Source: Kluyvera genomosp. 1 (lineage in GTDB: Bacteria > Pseudomonadota > Gammaproteobacteria > Enterobacterales > Enterobacteriaceae). Taken from it: DNA of 64,000 nt. The notes beneath the pieces were generated by a model, which did not search any database, was not told the origin of the DNA, and saw only the letters and a program-made list of their open reading frames with translations. The position numbers and the translations under genes are program-made. Positions within the stretch are counted from its first letter, which is position 1; every line of letters begins with the position of its first letter. Shown here piece after piece: positions 45,128 to 54,988 of the stretch. The stretch is from assembly GCF_001266615.1 (NCBI RefSeq), contig NZ_LGHZ01000011.1, forward strand, positions 1 to 64,000. The letters are read 5' to 3'.

Positions 45128-47680
45128 GTGAAGTTCGTAAAGTATTTATTCATCCTTGCAGTCTGTTGCATTCTGCTGGGAGCAGGCTCGATCTACGGCC
45201 TCTACAAATATATTGAGCCGCAGTTGCCCGACGTGGCGACGCTCAAAGACGTGCGCCTGCAGGTACCCATGCAGGTCTATAGCGCGGACGGTGAACTGAT
45301 CGCGCAATATGGCGAGAAGCGCCGTATTCCAATGACCCTCGACCAAATCCCTCCGGTGATGGTGAAAGCGTTTATTGCTACTGAAGATAGCCGCTTCTAT
45401 GAGCATCATGGCATCGATCCGATCGGCATCTTCCGTGCGGCAAGCGTGGCGTTGGTCAATGGTCATGCCTCGCAAGGCGCCAGTACCATTACCCAGCAGC
45501 TTGCGCGTAACTTCTTCCTCAGCCCTGAAAAAACGCTGATGCGTAAAATAAAGGAAGCGTTCCTTGCGATCCGCATCGAGCAAATGCTGAGTAAAGACGA
45601 AATCCTTGAGCTGTATCTGAACAAGATTTACCTCGGCTATCGCGCTTACGGCGTGGGTGCGGCATCGCAGGTGTACTTTGGTAAACCTGCGGACCAGCTC
45701 TCCCTGAGCGAAATGGCGGTGATTGCTGGTCTGCCAAAGGCACCGTCAACCTTTAACCCGCTGTACTCCTTAGACCGCGCCACCGCGCGTCGTAACGTGG
45801 TGCTGTCACGTATGCTGAGCGAAGGCTATATCAGCCAACAGCAGTACGATCAGGCGCGCAGCGAGGCGATTGATGCCAACTATCACGCGCCGGAAATCGC
45901 CTTCTCCTCACCGTATCTCACCGAAATGGTGCGTCAGGATATGGTCAAGCAGTACGGCGAGCAGGCTTATGAAGACGGCTATCGCGTTTACACCACCATC
46001 ACCCGTAAAAACCAGCAGGCGGCCCAACAAGCTCTGCGTAATAACGTGATGGATTACGACATGCGCCACGGCTACCGCGGCCCATCTAACGTCCTGTGGA
46101 AAGCAGGTGAACCAGCATGGGATAGCGCGAAAATCCGCGCATCGCTCAGACCGCTACCGTCCTATGGCCCAATGTTGCCAGCCGTTGTCACAGCGGCTAA
46201 TCCACAGGAAGCCACCGCAGTATTGGCGAATGGGACATCGGTATCGCTGACCATGGAAGGCATGCGCTGGGCGCGCCCTTACCGTTCCGATACCGCGCAG
46301 GGGCCGACGCCACGCAAGGTCACCGATGTGGTTCAGGCAGGCCAACAGATTTGGGTCCGTCAAAATGGAGATAGCTGGTGGTTAGGACAAGTTCCTGACG
46401 TCAACTCTGCGCTGGTATCGATAAACCCACAGAATGGCGCCATCATTGCGTTGGTCGGTGGCTTTGACTTCAACCAAAGCAAGTTTAACCGTGCCACGCA
46501 GGCACTGCGCCAGGTCGGTTCGAATATCAAACCGTTCCTCTACACAGCCGCCATGGACAAGGGATTAACCCTCGCCAGCATGCTGAACGATGTCCCGATC
46601 TCCCGTTGGGATGCCGGTGCCGGTTCCGACTGGCAGCCGAAGAACTCCCCGCCGCAGTATGCCGGTCCAATTCGCCTGCGTCAGGGTCTGGGACAATCCA
46701 AGAACGTGGTGATGGTTCGCGCCATGCGCGCCATGGGCGTTGACTACGCCGCAGAATATCTGCAGCGCTTCGGCTTCCCAGCCAACAATATCGTCCATAC
46801 CGAATCGCTGGCGCTGGGTTCTGCATCGTTTACCCCGCTGCAGGTGGCTCGCGGCTACGCAGTCATGGCAAACGGCGGTTTCCTGGTTGATCCGTACTAC
46901 ATCAGCAAAATTGAAAACGATCAGGGCGGCGTGCTGTTTGAAGCGAAGCCAAAGATCGCCTGCGCCGAGTGTAATCTGCCGGTGATTTACGGTGATACGC
47001 CGAAATCCAACGTGCTGGAAAACAACGATGTTGAAGATGTGGCTGTTTCGCAGGAGCCACAGAATTCAGCGGTGCCAATGCCTGCACTGGAACAAGCTAA
47101 CCAGCAGTTGGTCGCACAGGCTAGCGCTCAGGAATACGCGCCGCATGTCATCAACACACCGCTGTCATTCCTGATTAAGAGCGCACTGAATACCAATATC
47201 TTTGGTGAGCCAGGTTGGCAAGGCACCGGCTGGCGCGCTGGCCGTGATCTGAAGCGTCAGGATATCGGCGGCAAAACCGGCACCACCAACAGTTCAAAAG
47301 ATGCCTGGTTCTCCGGCTACGGTCCGGGAGTCGTGACATCGGTATGGATTGGCTTTGACGATCACCGCCGCGATCTGGGACGGACGACCGCTTCCGGAGC
47401 AATTAAAGATCAGATCTCAGGCTATGAAGGCGGCGCCAAGAGCGCGCAACCGGCTTGGGATGCCTTTATGAAAGATGTTCTGACAGGCGTTCCCGAGCAG
47501 CCGCTGACACCGCCGCCGGGTATCGTGACGGTCAATATCGACCGTAGCACCGGGCAGTTAGCCAACGGGGGCAGTAGCCGTCAGGAGTACTTTATTGACG
47601 GAACGCAGCCAACCCAACAGGCGGTACACGAAGTCGGTACCGAATTGATTGATAATGGGGAAACCCACGAGCTGTTCTAA
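45128..47680 (+). CDS. mrcA: Penicillin-binding protein 1A
   Basis: PBP1a is a bifunctional inner-membrane enzyme that polymerises and cross-links peptidoglycan. With GTG 45128 as start it is 850 residues, the E. coli length; an in-frame ATG at 45104 lacks a ribosome site. One N-terminal membrane helix (about 5-27) is followed by the GT51 glycosyltransferase (Glu86 in TEDSRFYEHHG) and the transpeptidase (SNIK near 465, KTGTT near 710). It is divergent from hofM and ends at a strong terminator. Confidence 0.97.
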   Translation: MKFVKYLFILAVCCILLGAGSIYGLYKYIEPQLPDVATLKDVRLQVPMQVYSADGELIAQYGEKRRIPMTLDQIPPVMVKAFIATEDSRFYEHHGIDPIGIFRAASVALVNGHASQGASTITQQLARNFFLSPEKTLMRKIKEAFLAIRIEQMLSKDEILELYLNKIYLGYRAYGVGAASQVYFGKPADQLSLSEMAVIAGLPKAPSTFNPLYSLDRATARRNVVLSRMLSEGYISQQQYDQARSEAIDANYHAPEIAFSSPYLTEMVRQDMVKQYGEQAYEDGYRVYTTITRKNQQAAQQALRNNVMDYDMRHGYRGPSNVLWKAGEPAWDSAKIRASLRPLPSYGPMLPAVVTAANPQEATAVLANGTSVSLTMEGMRWARPYRSDTAQGPTPRKVTDVVQAGQQIWVRQNGDSWWLGQVPDVNSALVSINPQNGAIIALVGGFDFNQSKFNRATQALRQVGSNIKPFLYTAAMDKGLTLASMLNDVPISRWDAGAGSDWQPKNSPPQYAGPIRLRQGLGQSKNVVMVRAMRAMGVDYAAEYLQRFGFPANNIVHTESLALGSASFTPLQVARGYAVMANGGFLVDPYYISKIENDQGGVLFEAKPKIACAECNLPVIYGDTPKSNVLENNDVEDVAVSQEPQNSAVPMPALEQANQQLVAQASAQEYAPHVINTPLSFLIKSALNTNIFGEPGWQGTGWRAGRDLKRQDIGGKTGTTNSSKDAWFSGYGPGVVTSVWIGFDDHRRDLGRTTASGAIKDQISGYEGGAKSAQPAWDAFMKDVLTGVPEQPLTPPPGIVTVNIDRSTGQLANGGSSRQEYFIDGTQPTQQAVHEVGTELIDNGETHELF

Positions 47681-47730
47681 TCCAGACTGAAGCCGCCGCG
47701 TCATGCGGCAACTTCGGTTGTTCGAGTGAC

Positions 47731-47757
47731 AAAAAAGGCGCCCTTGGCGCCTTTTTT
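47731..47757. terminator. Bidirectional terminator between mrcA and nudE
   Basis: GGCGCC/GGCGCC arms extended by A and T runs form a 12-bp stem with a 3-base loop, with uridine tracts in both directions. Confidence 0.94.
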
Positions 47758-47772
47758 ATTGCCGAAAGAAGC

Positions 47773-48333
47773 TTACAGACGGCCCTGTGCCTGCAGCCAC
47801 TCGCGCAGCAGAAACAGTGCGCTGACGTTACGCGCCTCGCTGAAGTCAGGCTCATCCAGCAGTGCCATCAGATTAGATAGCGGCCAGCGCACCTGCGGCA
47901 AAGGCTCCGGTTCATCACCAGGCAGTGATTCCGGGTAGAGGTTTTCCGCGACCACGATATTCATTTTGCTGGAGAAGTAGGACGGCGCCATGCTCAATTT
48001 TTTGAGAAATACCATCTGATGCGCACCAAACCCCACCTCTTCTTTCAGCTCACGGTTTGCTGCTTCCATCACCGTTTCACCGGGATCGATAAGCCCTTTA
48101 GAGAAGCCAAGCTCGTAAGATTCAGTACCCACCGCATATTCACGAATCAGGATGACATGATCGTCAACAATCGGCAGGATCATCACCGCTTCGCGCGAGG
48201 ACGGTTTCATACGTTCATAAACGCGACGTACGCCATTGCTGAACTCTAAATCGACGCTTTCTACATTAAAAAGACGAGACTGCGCGACGGTTTCAACATG
48301 GAGAATGGTGGGTTTCTGTAATGATTTGCTCAT
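47773..48333 (-). CDS. nudE: ADP compounds hydrolase NudE
   Basis: NudE hydrolyses NADH, Ap3A and ADP-ribose. The 186-residue Nudix protein has the full Nudix box starting at Gly80 (Glu86, REL at 94-96, EE at 98-99, Gly101). It is divergent from igaA across 306 bases (48334-48639), in which I see only promoter-like A+T-rich sequence and no gene. Confidence 0.95.
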   Translation of the reverse strand: MSKSLQKPTILHVETVAQSRLFNVESVDLEFSNGVRRVYERMKPSSREAVMILPIVDDHVILIREYAVGTESYELGFSKGLIDPGETVMEAANRELKEEVGFGAHQMVFLKKLSMAPSYFSSKMNIVVAENLYPESLPGDEPEPLPQVRWPLSNLMALLDEPDFSEARNVSALFLLREWLQAQGRL

Positions 48334-48639
48334 TGGCTGGGGTCTTTGCTGTAGTCACTTTTATCATTGTGCGATAGGTATGCGCTTCCAGCAATGCATA
48401 AAGCGCTTTATTTACATTGTTGCAACCTTTTGCTTTTCATCTCTCATTTCCGGATAAATGTCAAGAGGTTGAATTACAATTGGGAATTTACTGATACTCG
48501 ACATGCGACTGGTTTGTTATGCTTATATGTTACATGAGTCTATGGGCTCAGAATTAATGACCTCTGCATAACGTGCCAATGGTTTATACAAAAAGCAGGC
48601 AACTAAAGAGACCTCTAAAATAAGTATGATGGGAAAAGC

Positions 48640-50787
48640 ATGGGCACACTGATGATCTTTACCGTAGCGATACTGATCTGCGCCGTGCTGGTCGGTTGGC
48701 TCTTCCGTAAAAGGACAAAACGTCTTCAGCTCCCGTGGTTGCACCTGTTCCCCGGTGCGACGACGCGTAAGCTGACCGACGATGAACGTCTGGGCGTGGA
48801 AAACTACCTCGGCGATCTCAACCGCGACAGACAGGTTCCAGCCTCTGGCGCCACCATCGCACCTGCTGCGCTGGCGCTCAGCGCTCAAAGCCACACCGTA
48901 TTTCAACTGACCCGAGCGATCACCCGCTACGGCATCACCACTGACGATCCTAATAAGTGGCGCTACTTCCTCGATTCTGTAGAAGTGCACCTGCCGCCGT
49001 TCTGGGAGCAGCACATTACCGATGAAAACAGCATTGAGCTTATCGTGACCGACGATATGCCGCTGGTCATTGCGCTCAACGGTCACTCCCTCAAAGGCTA
49101 TTCTCAGGGCAACAAACAGTTCGTTATCGAGTCCACCTCATCCACTCAGGCATCTATTCGCGGTGAAGAAAGCGAGCAGATTGAGCTGTTGAATATCCGT
49201 CAGGAGACACACGAAGAGCACGCGCTCAGCCGCCCTGACGGTCTGCGAGAAGCACTGCTGATTGTCGCCGCATTCCTGCTGTTCTACTGTAGTTTGATTT
49301 CACCCGCGGTGTTTAGCCCATGGATATTATGCAGCGCTGTGCTGCTATTATGCGGCGGGCTATGGGGGCTTTTTGCGCCGCCTACAAAATCGTCGCTGCG
49401 CGAGATCCACTGCCTGCGCGGTACGCCAAAGCGTTGGGGACTGTTTGGCGAAAACGATCAAGAACAGATCAACAATATCTCCCTTGGCATTATCGACCTC
49501 ATCTACCCGCGCCACTGGCAGGCTTTTGTCGCTCAGGATTTAGGGCAAAAAACCGATATTGATATCTACCTGGATAGGCACGTTGTGCGTCAGGGACGTT
49601 TTCTCTCTTTGCACGATGAAGTCAAAAACTTCCCGCTTCAGCACTGGCTTCGTAGCCTGGTGATTGGCGGCGGAGCGCTGCTGGTAGTCATCATGTTGTG
49701 GCTCAGTGTACCGCTGAACATGCCGTTCAAATTTACCCTTTCCTGGCTCAAAGGTGCACAAACCATTGAAGCCAGTGACGTCCGCCAGCTGGCGCAGGCA
49801 GGAATTCGCGTCGGTGATACGCTGCACATCCGCGGTATCGGGATGTGTAATATCCATTCACCGGGCACCTGGACTGCGCAAGATAACTCGCCGTTCATGC
49901 CGTTTGACTGCTCGCAGATCATCTGGAATGACGCGCCTCGCCTGCCGCTACCGGAATCCGAAACCGTTAATAAAGCCACCGCGCTGGTTCAGGCCGTCAG
50001 CCGACAGCTACACCCAACACCAGACGATGACTCCCGCGTCAGCCCAGCGCTGCGCTCCGCCATCCAAAAATCCGGGATGGTGCTGCTGGATGACTTCGCC
50101 GATATCGTATTAAAAACCAAAGACCTGTGTGCCGCTACCGACGACTGTGTGCGCCTGAAGAATGCGCTGGTCAACCTCGGCAACACCCGCGACTGGGATG
50201 CACTGGTCAAACGCGCCAACTCCGGCAAGCTCGACGGCGTCAACGTTCTGCTGCGTCCGGTGAGCGCCGAGTCTCTGGACAATTTGGTCGATACCTCCAC
50301 CGCACCGTTTATTCAGCGCGAAACGGCTCGTGCGGCGCAGTCGCTTAACAGCCCTGCACCCGGCGGTTTCCTGATAACCAGCGATGAAGGCAGTGATTTC
50401 GTCAGCCAGCCGTATCCCACCACCAGCCTGTATGACTACCCTGCACGTGAGCAGTGGGATGAATTCCAGCGGCTGGCCGGGATGCTAATGCATACGCCAT
50501 TCCGCGCCGAAGGGATTGTCACCAATGTCTTTACCGACGCCAACGGCACGCTGCACGTCAACCTGCACCGGATGCCGGACAGCAGCGGTCTGTGGCATTA
50601 CATCGAAACGACCCTGTTGATGCTGACCATGATTGTCTGCGCGATATACAACGGCATACAGGCTCTGCGCCGCTACCAGCGCCATCGCGAGCGGCTGGCA
50701 GACATTCAGAAATACTATGAAAACTGCATCAATCCCGTCCTGATCCCCGCGCCGGAAAGCTTTAAGTCGGACTACCCGACGAATTAA
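48640..50787 (+). CDS. igaA: IgaA, negative regulator of the Rcs phosphorelay
   Basis: IgaA (YrfF) is an inner-membrane protein that holds the RcsCDB envelope-stress phosphorelay off until RcsF relieves it. The 715 residues contain about five membrane segments (first at 3-22, a pair near 205-245, one near 343-362, one near 656-674), cytoplasmic loops in between, and a large periplasmic domain (about 365-650) with paired cysteines. It is essential in Salmonella when Rcs is intact. Confidence 0.94.
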   Translation: MGTLMIFTVAILICAVLVGWLFRKRTKRLQLPWLHLFPGATTRKLTDDERLGVENYLGDLNRDRQVPASGATIAPAALALSAQSHTVFQLTRAITRYGITTDDPNKWRYFLDSVEVHLPPFWEQHITDENSIELIVTDDMPLVIALNGHSLKGYSQGNKQFVIESTSSTQASIRGEESEQIELLNIRQETHEEHALSRPDGLREALLIVAAFLLFYCSLISPAVFSPWILCSAVLLLCGGLWGLFAPPTKSSLREIHCLRGTPKRWGLFGENDQEQINNISLGIIDLIYPRHWQAFVAQDLGQKTDIDIYLDRHVVRQGRFLSLHDEVKNFPLQHWLRSLVIGGGALLVVIMLWLSVPLNMPFKFTLSWLKGAQTIEASDVRQLAQAGIRVGDTLHIRGIGMCNIHSPGTWTAQDNSPFMPFDCSQIIWNDAPRLPLPESETVNKATALVQAVSRQLHPTPDDDSRVSPALRSAIQKSGMVLLDDFADIVLKTKDLCAATDDCVRLKNALVNLGNTRDWDALVKRANSGKLDGVNVLLRPVSAESLDNLVDTSTAPFIQRETARAAQSLNSPAPGGFLITSDEGSDFVSQPYPTTSLYDYPAREQWDEFQRLAGMLMHTPFRAEGIVTNVFTDANGTLHVNLHRMPDSSGLWHYIETTLLMLTMIVCAIYNGIQALRRYQRHRERLADIQKYYENCINPVLIPAPESFKSDYPTN

Positions 50788-50853
50788 GCCCCATCACAAT
50801 GCGCGACAGGTTGTGCTAATCTGTCGCGCATTTCTTCCGTCTGGAGACACACC

Positions 50854-51531
50854 ATGCATTTTGATATCGCCTGGCAAGAGGTGGATACCGTTCTTCTGGA
50901 CATGGATGGCACCCTGCTTGATCTCGCCTTCGATAACTATTTTTGGCAGAAGTTAGTACCAGAAACCTATGGCGCTAAGCTGGGTATCAGCCCCCAGGCG
51001 GCTCAGGAAGCTATCCGCCAGGAGTACCATGCGGTGCAACATACGCTAAACTGGTACTGCCTGGACTACTGGAGTGAACGCCTGGATTTGGATATTTGTG
51101 CGATGACCAGCCAGCAGGGGCCACGCGCTACGCTTCGCGACGATACCGTCCCTTTCCTTGATGCCCTCAAGGCCAGCGGTAAGCGGCGTATCCTGTTGAC
51201 CAATGCTCACCCGCATAATCTGGCGGTGAAACTTGAGCACACCGGGTTGGGCTCACACCTTGATTTATTACTTTCCACCCATACATTTGGTTATCCGAAA
51301 GAGGATCAGCGGTTATGGCAGGCAGTCACGGAGCACACGGGTCTGGAAGCCGGACGAACGTTGTTTATCGACGATAGCGAGCCGATTCTGGACGCTGCCG
51401 CCCACTTTGGGATCCGCTATTGCCTCGGCGTCACCAATCCCGACTCGGGTCTGGCGGAAAAGCACTACCTGCGTCATCCCGCGCTTAACGATTACCGTCG
51501 TTTGATCCCCTCACTTAACGTGAAGGAGTGA
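50854..51531 (+). CDS. yrfG: GMP/IMP nucleotidase YrfG
   Basis: This HAD-family 5'-nucleotidase hydrolyses GMP and IMP. The 225-residue protein has motif I DMDGT at 16-20, motif II LLTNAHPHN and the motif IV FIDDSEPILDAA. It overlaps or abuts hslR, with which it shares AAGGAG; igaA is 66 bases upstream. Confidence 0.93.
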   Translation: MHFDIAWQEVDTVLLDMDGTLLDLAFDNYFWQKLVPETYGAKLGISPQAAQEAIRQEYHAVQHTLNWYCLDYWSERLDLDICAMTSQQGPRATLRDDTVPFLDALKASGKRRILLTNAHPHNLAVKLEHTGLGSHLDLLLSTHTFGYPKEDQRLWQAVTEHTGLEAGRTLFIDDSEPILDAAAHFGIRYCLGVTNPDSGLAEKHYLRHPALNDYRRLIPSLNVKE

Positions 51532-51533
51532 CC

Positions 51534-51935
51534 GTGAAAGAAAAATCCACCGAAGGCATCAGGCTGGATAAATGGCTGTGGGCCGCGCGTTTTTATAAAA
51601 CCCGCGCCATTGCACGAGAGATGATTGAAGGCGGTAAAGTCCACTATAACGGGCAGCGCAGCAAGCCCAGCAAAGTGGTCGAACTCAATGCACAGCTCAC
51701 GCTTCGTCAAGGAAATGATGAACGCACCGTGGTAATAAAAGCCATCACGGAACAGCGGCGGCCGGCAACAGAAGCCGTCGCACTGTATGAAGAGACGGCG
51801 GAAAGTATCGAGAAGCGTGAAAAAGTCGCGCTCGCGCGCAAGCTCAATGCGCTGACGATGCCGCATCCGGACAGACGACCGGATAAAAAAGAACGGCGCG
51901 ACCTGATGAGATTTAAATACGGCGACAGTGAATAA
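51534..51935 (+). CDS. hslR: Heat shock protein 15, ribosome rescue factor
   Basis: Hsp15 binds free 50S subunits carrying nascent chain-tRNA and helps recycle them. The 133-residue protein has an N-terminal S4 RNA-binding domain (about 8-70, [16 protein letters not shown]) and a basic tail. The GTG at 51534 is preferred: AAGGAG lies five bases upstream and it gives the E. coli length. A GTG at 51528 would overlap the ribosome site. Confidence 0.95.
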   Translation: MKEKSTEGIRLDKWLWAARFYKTRAIAREMIEGGKVHYNGQRSKPSKVVELNAQLTLRQGNDERTVVIKAITEQRRPATEAVALYEETAESIEKREKVALARKLNALTMPHPDRRPDKKERRDLMRFKYGDSE

Positions 51936-51958
51936 CTGCCACCCCAAGAGAGAAAATT

Positions 51959-52837
51959 ATGACTCAACACGATCAATTACATCGCTATCTGTTTGAAAAC
52001 TATGCCGTGCGTGGCGAACTGGTCACCGTATCCGAAACGCTCGAACAGATCCTGGCAGGACACAACTATCCGCAGCCGGTCAAAAACGTGCTGTCTGAGC
52101 TGCTGGTTGCCACCAGCCTGCTGACCGCGACGCTAAAATTTGAAGGCGATATTACCGTTCAGCTGCAGGGCGATGGCCCGATGACGCTGGCAGTGATCAA
52201 TGGCAACAATCACCAGCAGCTGCGCGGCGTTGCGCGCGTGCAGGGCGATATTCCAGCGGATGCTGATCTGAAAACGCTGATTGGTAACGGCTACCTGGTC
52301 ATCACCATTTCCCCTGCGGAAGGTGAGCGTTATCAGGGCGTGGTGGGTCTGGAAGGCGATACGTTGGCGGCATGCCTGGAAGACTACTTCCAGCGTTCCG
52401 AACAGCTGCCAACGCGTCTTATCATTCGTACCGGTGAATCTGAAGGCAAACCCGCAGCGGGTGGTATGCTGCTGCAGGTGATGCCAGCGCAGAACGCGCA
52501 GCCGGAAGATTTTGAACACCTGGCGGCACTGACCGACACTATCAAAGCCGAAGAGCTGTTTACGCTGCCGGCTAACGACGTGCTGTGGCGCTTGTACCAC
52601 GAAGAAGAAGTCACGCTGTACGATCCACAGAGCGTCGAATTTAAGTGTACTTGTTCACGTGAACGCTGTGCCGACGCACTGCGAACGCTGCCGGATGATG
52701 AAATTAACAGCATTCTGGCGGAAGAAGGCGAAATTGATATGCATTGCGACTACTGCGGTAGCCACTATGTATTCAACGCCATGAACATTGCCGAGATTCG
52801 TCACAACGCCTCTCCGGCAGATCCGCAGGTCCATTAA
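51959..52837 (+). CDS. hslO: Redox-regulated chaperone Hsp33
   Basis: Hsp33 is a holdase activated by oxidation and unfolding. The 292-residue protein has a C-terminal zinc switch with Cys230, Cys232, Cys263 and Cys266 (CTC and CDYC). It follows hslR by 23 bases and ends at a strong terminator. Confidence 0.97.
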   Translation: MTQHDQLHRYLFENYAVRGELVTVSETLEQILAGHNYPQPVKNVLSELLVATSLLTATLKFEGDITVQLQGDGPMTLAVINGNNHQQLRGVARVQGDIPADADLKTLIGNGYLVITISPAEGERYQGVVGLEGDTLAACLEDYFQRSEQLPTRLIIRTGESEGKPAAGGMLLQVMPAQNAQPEDFEHLAALTDTIKAEELFTLPANDVLWRLYHEEEVTLYDPQSVEFKCTCSRERCADALRTLPDDEINSILAEEGEIDMHCDYCGSHYVFNAMNIAEIRHNASPADPQVH

Positions 52838-52866
52838 TTCGCACCGATAAGCGTGATGACCGATAT

Positions 52867-52892
52867 AAAAAAGGCGCCAGTGGCGCCTTTTT
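52867..52892. terminator. Terminator between hslO and yhgE
   Basis: A GGCGCCA/TGGCGCC stem with a very short loop is flanked by A and T runs. Like the mrcA/nudE element it has a uridine tract in both directions. Confidence 0.92.
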
Positions 52893-52901
52893 CATTTGTC
52901 A

Positions 52902-54620
52902 TTAGCGCCGATAGTCCAGCGTCACCGTCTCATCTCCCAAAGTGATGTCCTGCCAGGCTTTCGGTTTTGCACCCACTTTACCCGTATCCACCGCATCAAG
53001 AAGCGTCGCTTTATTCACGCCTGCCGGTAACGTCGCGCTGGCCTTAAATGCCCAGCCTTTCTCCTCGTGGCCAAAAACCAGCACCATACGATCGCCAAAG
53101 GCGTACAGCACCCACTCAGGTTTGCCATCATCGTTGAGATCCTGGCTCACCAGTACGCAGCTGTCGGTGTCATTGCATGACTCGACCAGATAGCGTCGCT
53201 CAATCACGGCTTTCCATAGTGCCTCATCTGGTGATGGGCTACCTTTCACAACCCGGACATTTTTTGCGAGCGTTGCAGCCGTCAGGGCTTCCGTTAGGCT
53301 GCGATCGCCATTGAGCAGCCGAATGAGCTGGCGCTGACGCTTGGCATCACGGATAAATTCAGGGTCTTTTTGCAGTTCCAGCAGCGCCTGATGGCCAGGT
53401 TTACCGCTGTGCGACAGCATATAGAGGCTGATTTGATCGGCATTGATTTTGCCACTGTGGTAGCGCGACATATGGCTATTCACACTGATGCGCCAGCTAT
53501 CAAGGATTGGGGTATAGAGTAAGACCAACAGCATCAGACCTAACAGCGACACGCCTAAATGTGTCTTACCCATCTGCGCGGCAGGATTATCACGCTGACG
53601 TAGCAAGCTCGCCAGATAACCTAATGACCATACCAGCAATATGACGACGACCAGCACCCCGTACAGGCGATCAGTGGTCCAACCGTATTGTCCGATGCGT
53701 AACCACAGCGCCCAGCCCGCAATCAGCGCATAGACCGGTGACAGAAGTATTGCCGCCAGAATGAGGTAGCGCAGCGTTTGTGGATATGGAAGTCGAGCTT
53801 TCTGCGGCTCCCATACCATTGCCGTGAGCAGCAATTGAATCAGCGCGAGGGCTGATAACAGGCCTGCGGCGGAAACACGCTGGGAAATCACCGCCAACCC
53901 GCTAAACGGCAGCGTAAACAGGAACAACAGCGCCAACAGCGAAACCAACGGCAGCAAACCAGTGGCGATAAGCGCCAGCAGTTTATGGATAGCGGTGATC
54001 AGTCGCGTTTGCTGGCGCGCAAGGATCACCGTTAGCGCAGTAACCAGACCGATGACCAAATAGACAAACCATTCGGTTTCAAAGAAGAGTGTTGAGAAGA
54101 AAGTAATGTTAGCCAGCTCAAACAACCCGCTCCACAGCAGTAATACCAGCCACACCAGACCGTTTGCCACGGCAACCAACAACAGGGTTAGCGTATTTTG
54201 CCACTGCTGGTTATAGAAATGTTCATGGCGGGACAAACCTGTTTTTGGCTGAAGCTGATATTGCAGCCAAGGCATCGCCAGCAGAGCCATCAGCAGTAAG
54301 CACCAGCCGTAGTTCCACATCGCCCCGTACTGGCGCCAGATATCCTCATCACCCAGGTTACTCTTCAGCCAGCCGCCCATGCCCAACACCACCAGCAAAA
54401 TCAGCGCCAGCCAGCCCCAAAGGGCTCTCTGCCGGAAGGAGACCACGGTAAACAGCAGCACAGAGGATAATGCCAAACTTCCCGGCAGGCCGTAATACAT
54501 CCAACCGCTCTCTTTCGGGATCAGGTATATCGTGAGCAGGTAGCACAAGAAACCTTGTATTACGCCCGTTAGCACCATCCCCCAGCGCGTTGCGGGTGAA
54601 AGAGGAGTCACAGCATCCAT
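52902..54620 (-). CDS. yhgE: YhgE, DUF4153-type membrane protein
   Basis: This 572-residue inner-membrane protein has about 10-12 hydrophobic segments in the first 400 residues, then a soluble C-terminal domain. Its function is unknown. ATG 54620 begins a standard N-terminus and gives about the E. coli length; an earlier in-frame ATG at 54680 lacks support. It is divergent from pckA across 368 bases. Confidence 0.88.
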   Translation of the reverse strand: MDAVTPLSPATRWGMVLTGVIQGFLCYLLTIYLIPKESGWMYYGLPGSLALSSVLLFTVVSFRQRALWGWLALILLVVLGMGGWLKSNLGDEDIWRQYGAMWNYGWCLLLMALLAMPWLQYQLQPKTGLSRHEHFYNQQWQNTLTLLLVAVANGLVWLVLLLWSGLFELANITFFSTLFFETEWFVYLVIGLVTALTVILARQQTRLITAIHKLLALIATGLLPLVSLLALLFLFTLPFSGLAVISQRVSAAGLLSALALIQLLLTAMVWEPQKARLPYPQTLRYLILAAILLSPVYALIAGWALWLRIGQYGWTTDRLYGVLVVVILLVWSLGYLASLLRQRDNPAAQMGKTHLGVSLLGLMLLVLLYTPILDSWRISVNSHMSRYHSGKINADQISLYMLSHSGKPGHQALLELQKDPEFIRDAKRQRQLIRLLNGDRSLTEALTAATLAKNVRVVKGSPSPDEALWKAVIERRYLVESCNDTDSCVLVSQDLNDDGKPEWVLYAFGDRMVLVFGHEEKGWAFKASATLPAGVNKATLLDAVDTGKVGAKPKAWQDITLGDETVTLDYRR

Positions 54621-54702
54621 ATCGATAATCCCGTTCCTGAAGTAGACAATAAGGCCATTTTGACTGGTCAATGGCGTCAAAAAAACAAATTTTGCTCAGC
54701 GA

Positions 54703-54716
54703 GGTGAATCGATTTT
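54703..54716 (+). promoter_or_regulatory. Cra (FruR) site upstream of pckA
   Basis: GGTGAATCGATTTT matches the Cra consensus RSTGAAWCSNTHHW at every position. Cra activates gluconeogenic genes including pckA in E. coli. It lies about 273 bases upstream of the pckA start. Confidence 0.75.
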
Positions 54717-54751
54717 TTGCATGAAAGCATTACGTAATTTTCTTTCATAAA

Positions 54752-54767
54752 TGCGATTAATTTCACA
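54752..54767 (+). promoter_or_regulatory. Candidate CRP site upstream of pckA
   Basis: TGCGA-N6-TCACA matches nine of ten core positions. Its centre would be about -90 from a start near 54850, a usual class I activator position. CRP control of pckA is known in E. coli. Confidence 0.65.
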
Positions 54768-54814
54768 TTTATGCCGTCAATTAAACCATTTTGTAACCAT
54801 TTGAGAACATTCGT

Positions 54815-54843
54815 GCCAAATATGCGGCTTTTCCTGTCATAAT
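54815..54843 (+). promoter_or_regulatory. Probable pckA promoter
   Basis: An extended -10 TGTCATAAT (hexamer CATAAT at 54838-54843) has no good -35 (GCCAAA at 54815-54820), which fits activator dependence. A start near 54850 would leave a leader of about 139 bases. Confidence 0.5.
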
Positions 54844-54870
54844 CCCAGTCGCTTCGTGACAGGAGTCACA

Positions 54871-54882
54871 ATGTTTTCGTAA
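54871..54882 (+). other. Three-codon mini-ORF in the pckA leader
   Basis: AGGAG lies 6 bases before ATG TTT TCG TAA (peptide MFS). The ribosome site is better than those of many real genes nearby, and a GTGAC/GTCAC inverted repeat covers it. A translated leader is possible but unproven. Confidence 0.35.
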
Positions 54883-54911
54883 GTAAGACGTTTGTCGGGA
54901 TACGTAAATCT

Positions 54912-54977
54912 ATGAGCCTGGTCGCGGTCAACACCCCTAAAATACCCATAGAATTTATAGTAGTACATATTGGCTAA
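54912..54977 (+). CDS. Putative 21-residue leader ORF before pckA
   Basis: An open frame encodes [21 protein letters not shown] and stops 11 bases before the pckA ATG, just before the AGGAG that serves pckA. Only a weak GGGA precedes its start. If translated it would bring ribosomes to the pckA start. It may also be chance. Confidence 0.35.
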   Translation: MSLVAVNTPKIPIEFIVVHIG

Positions 54978-54988
54978 GGAGCAGTGAA

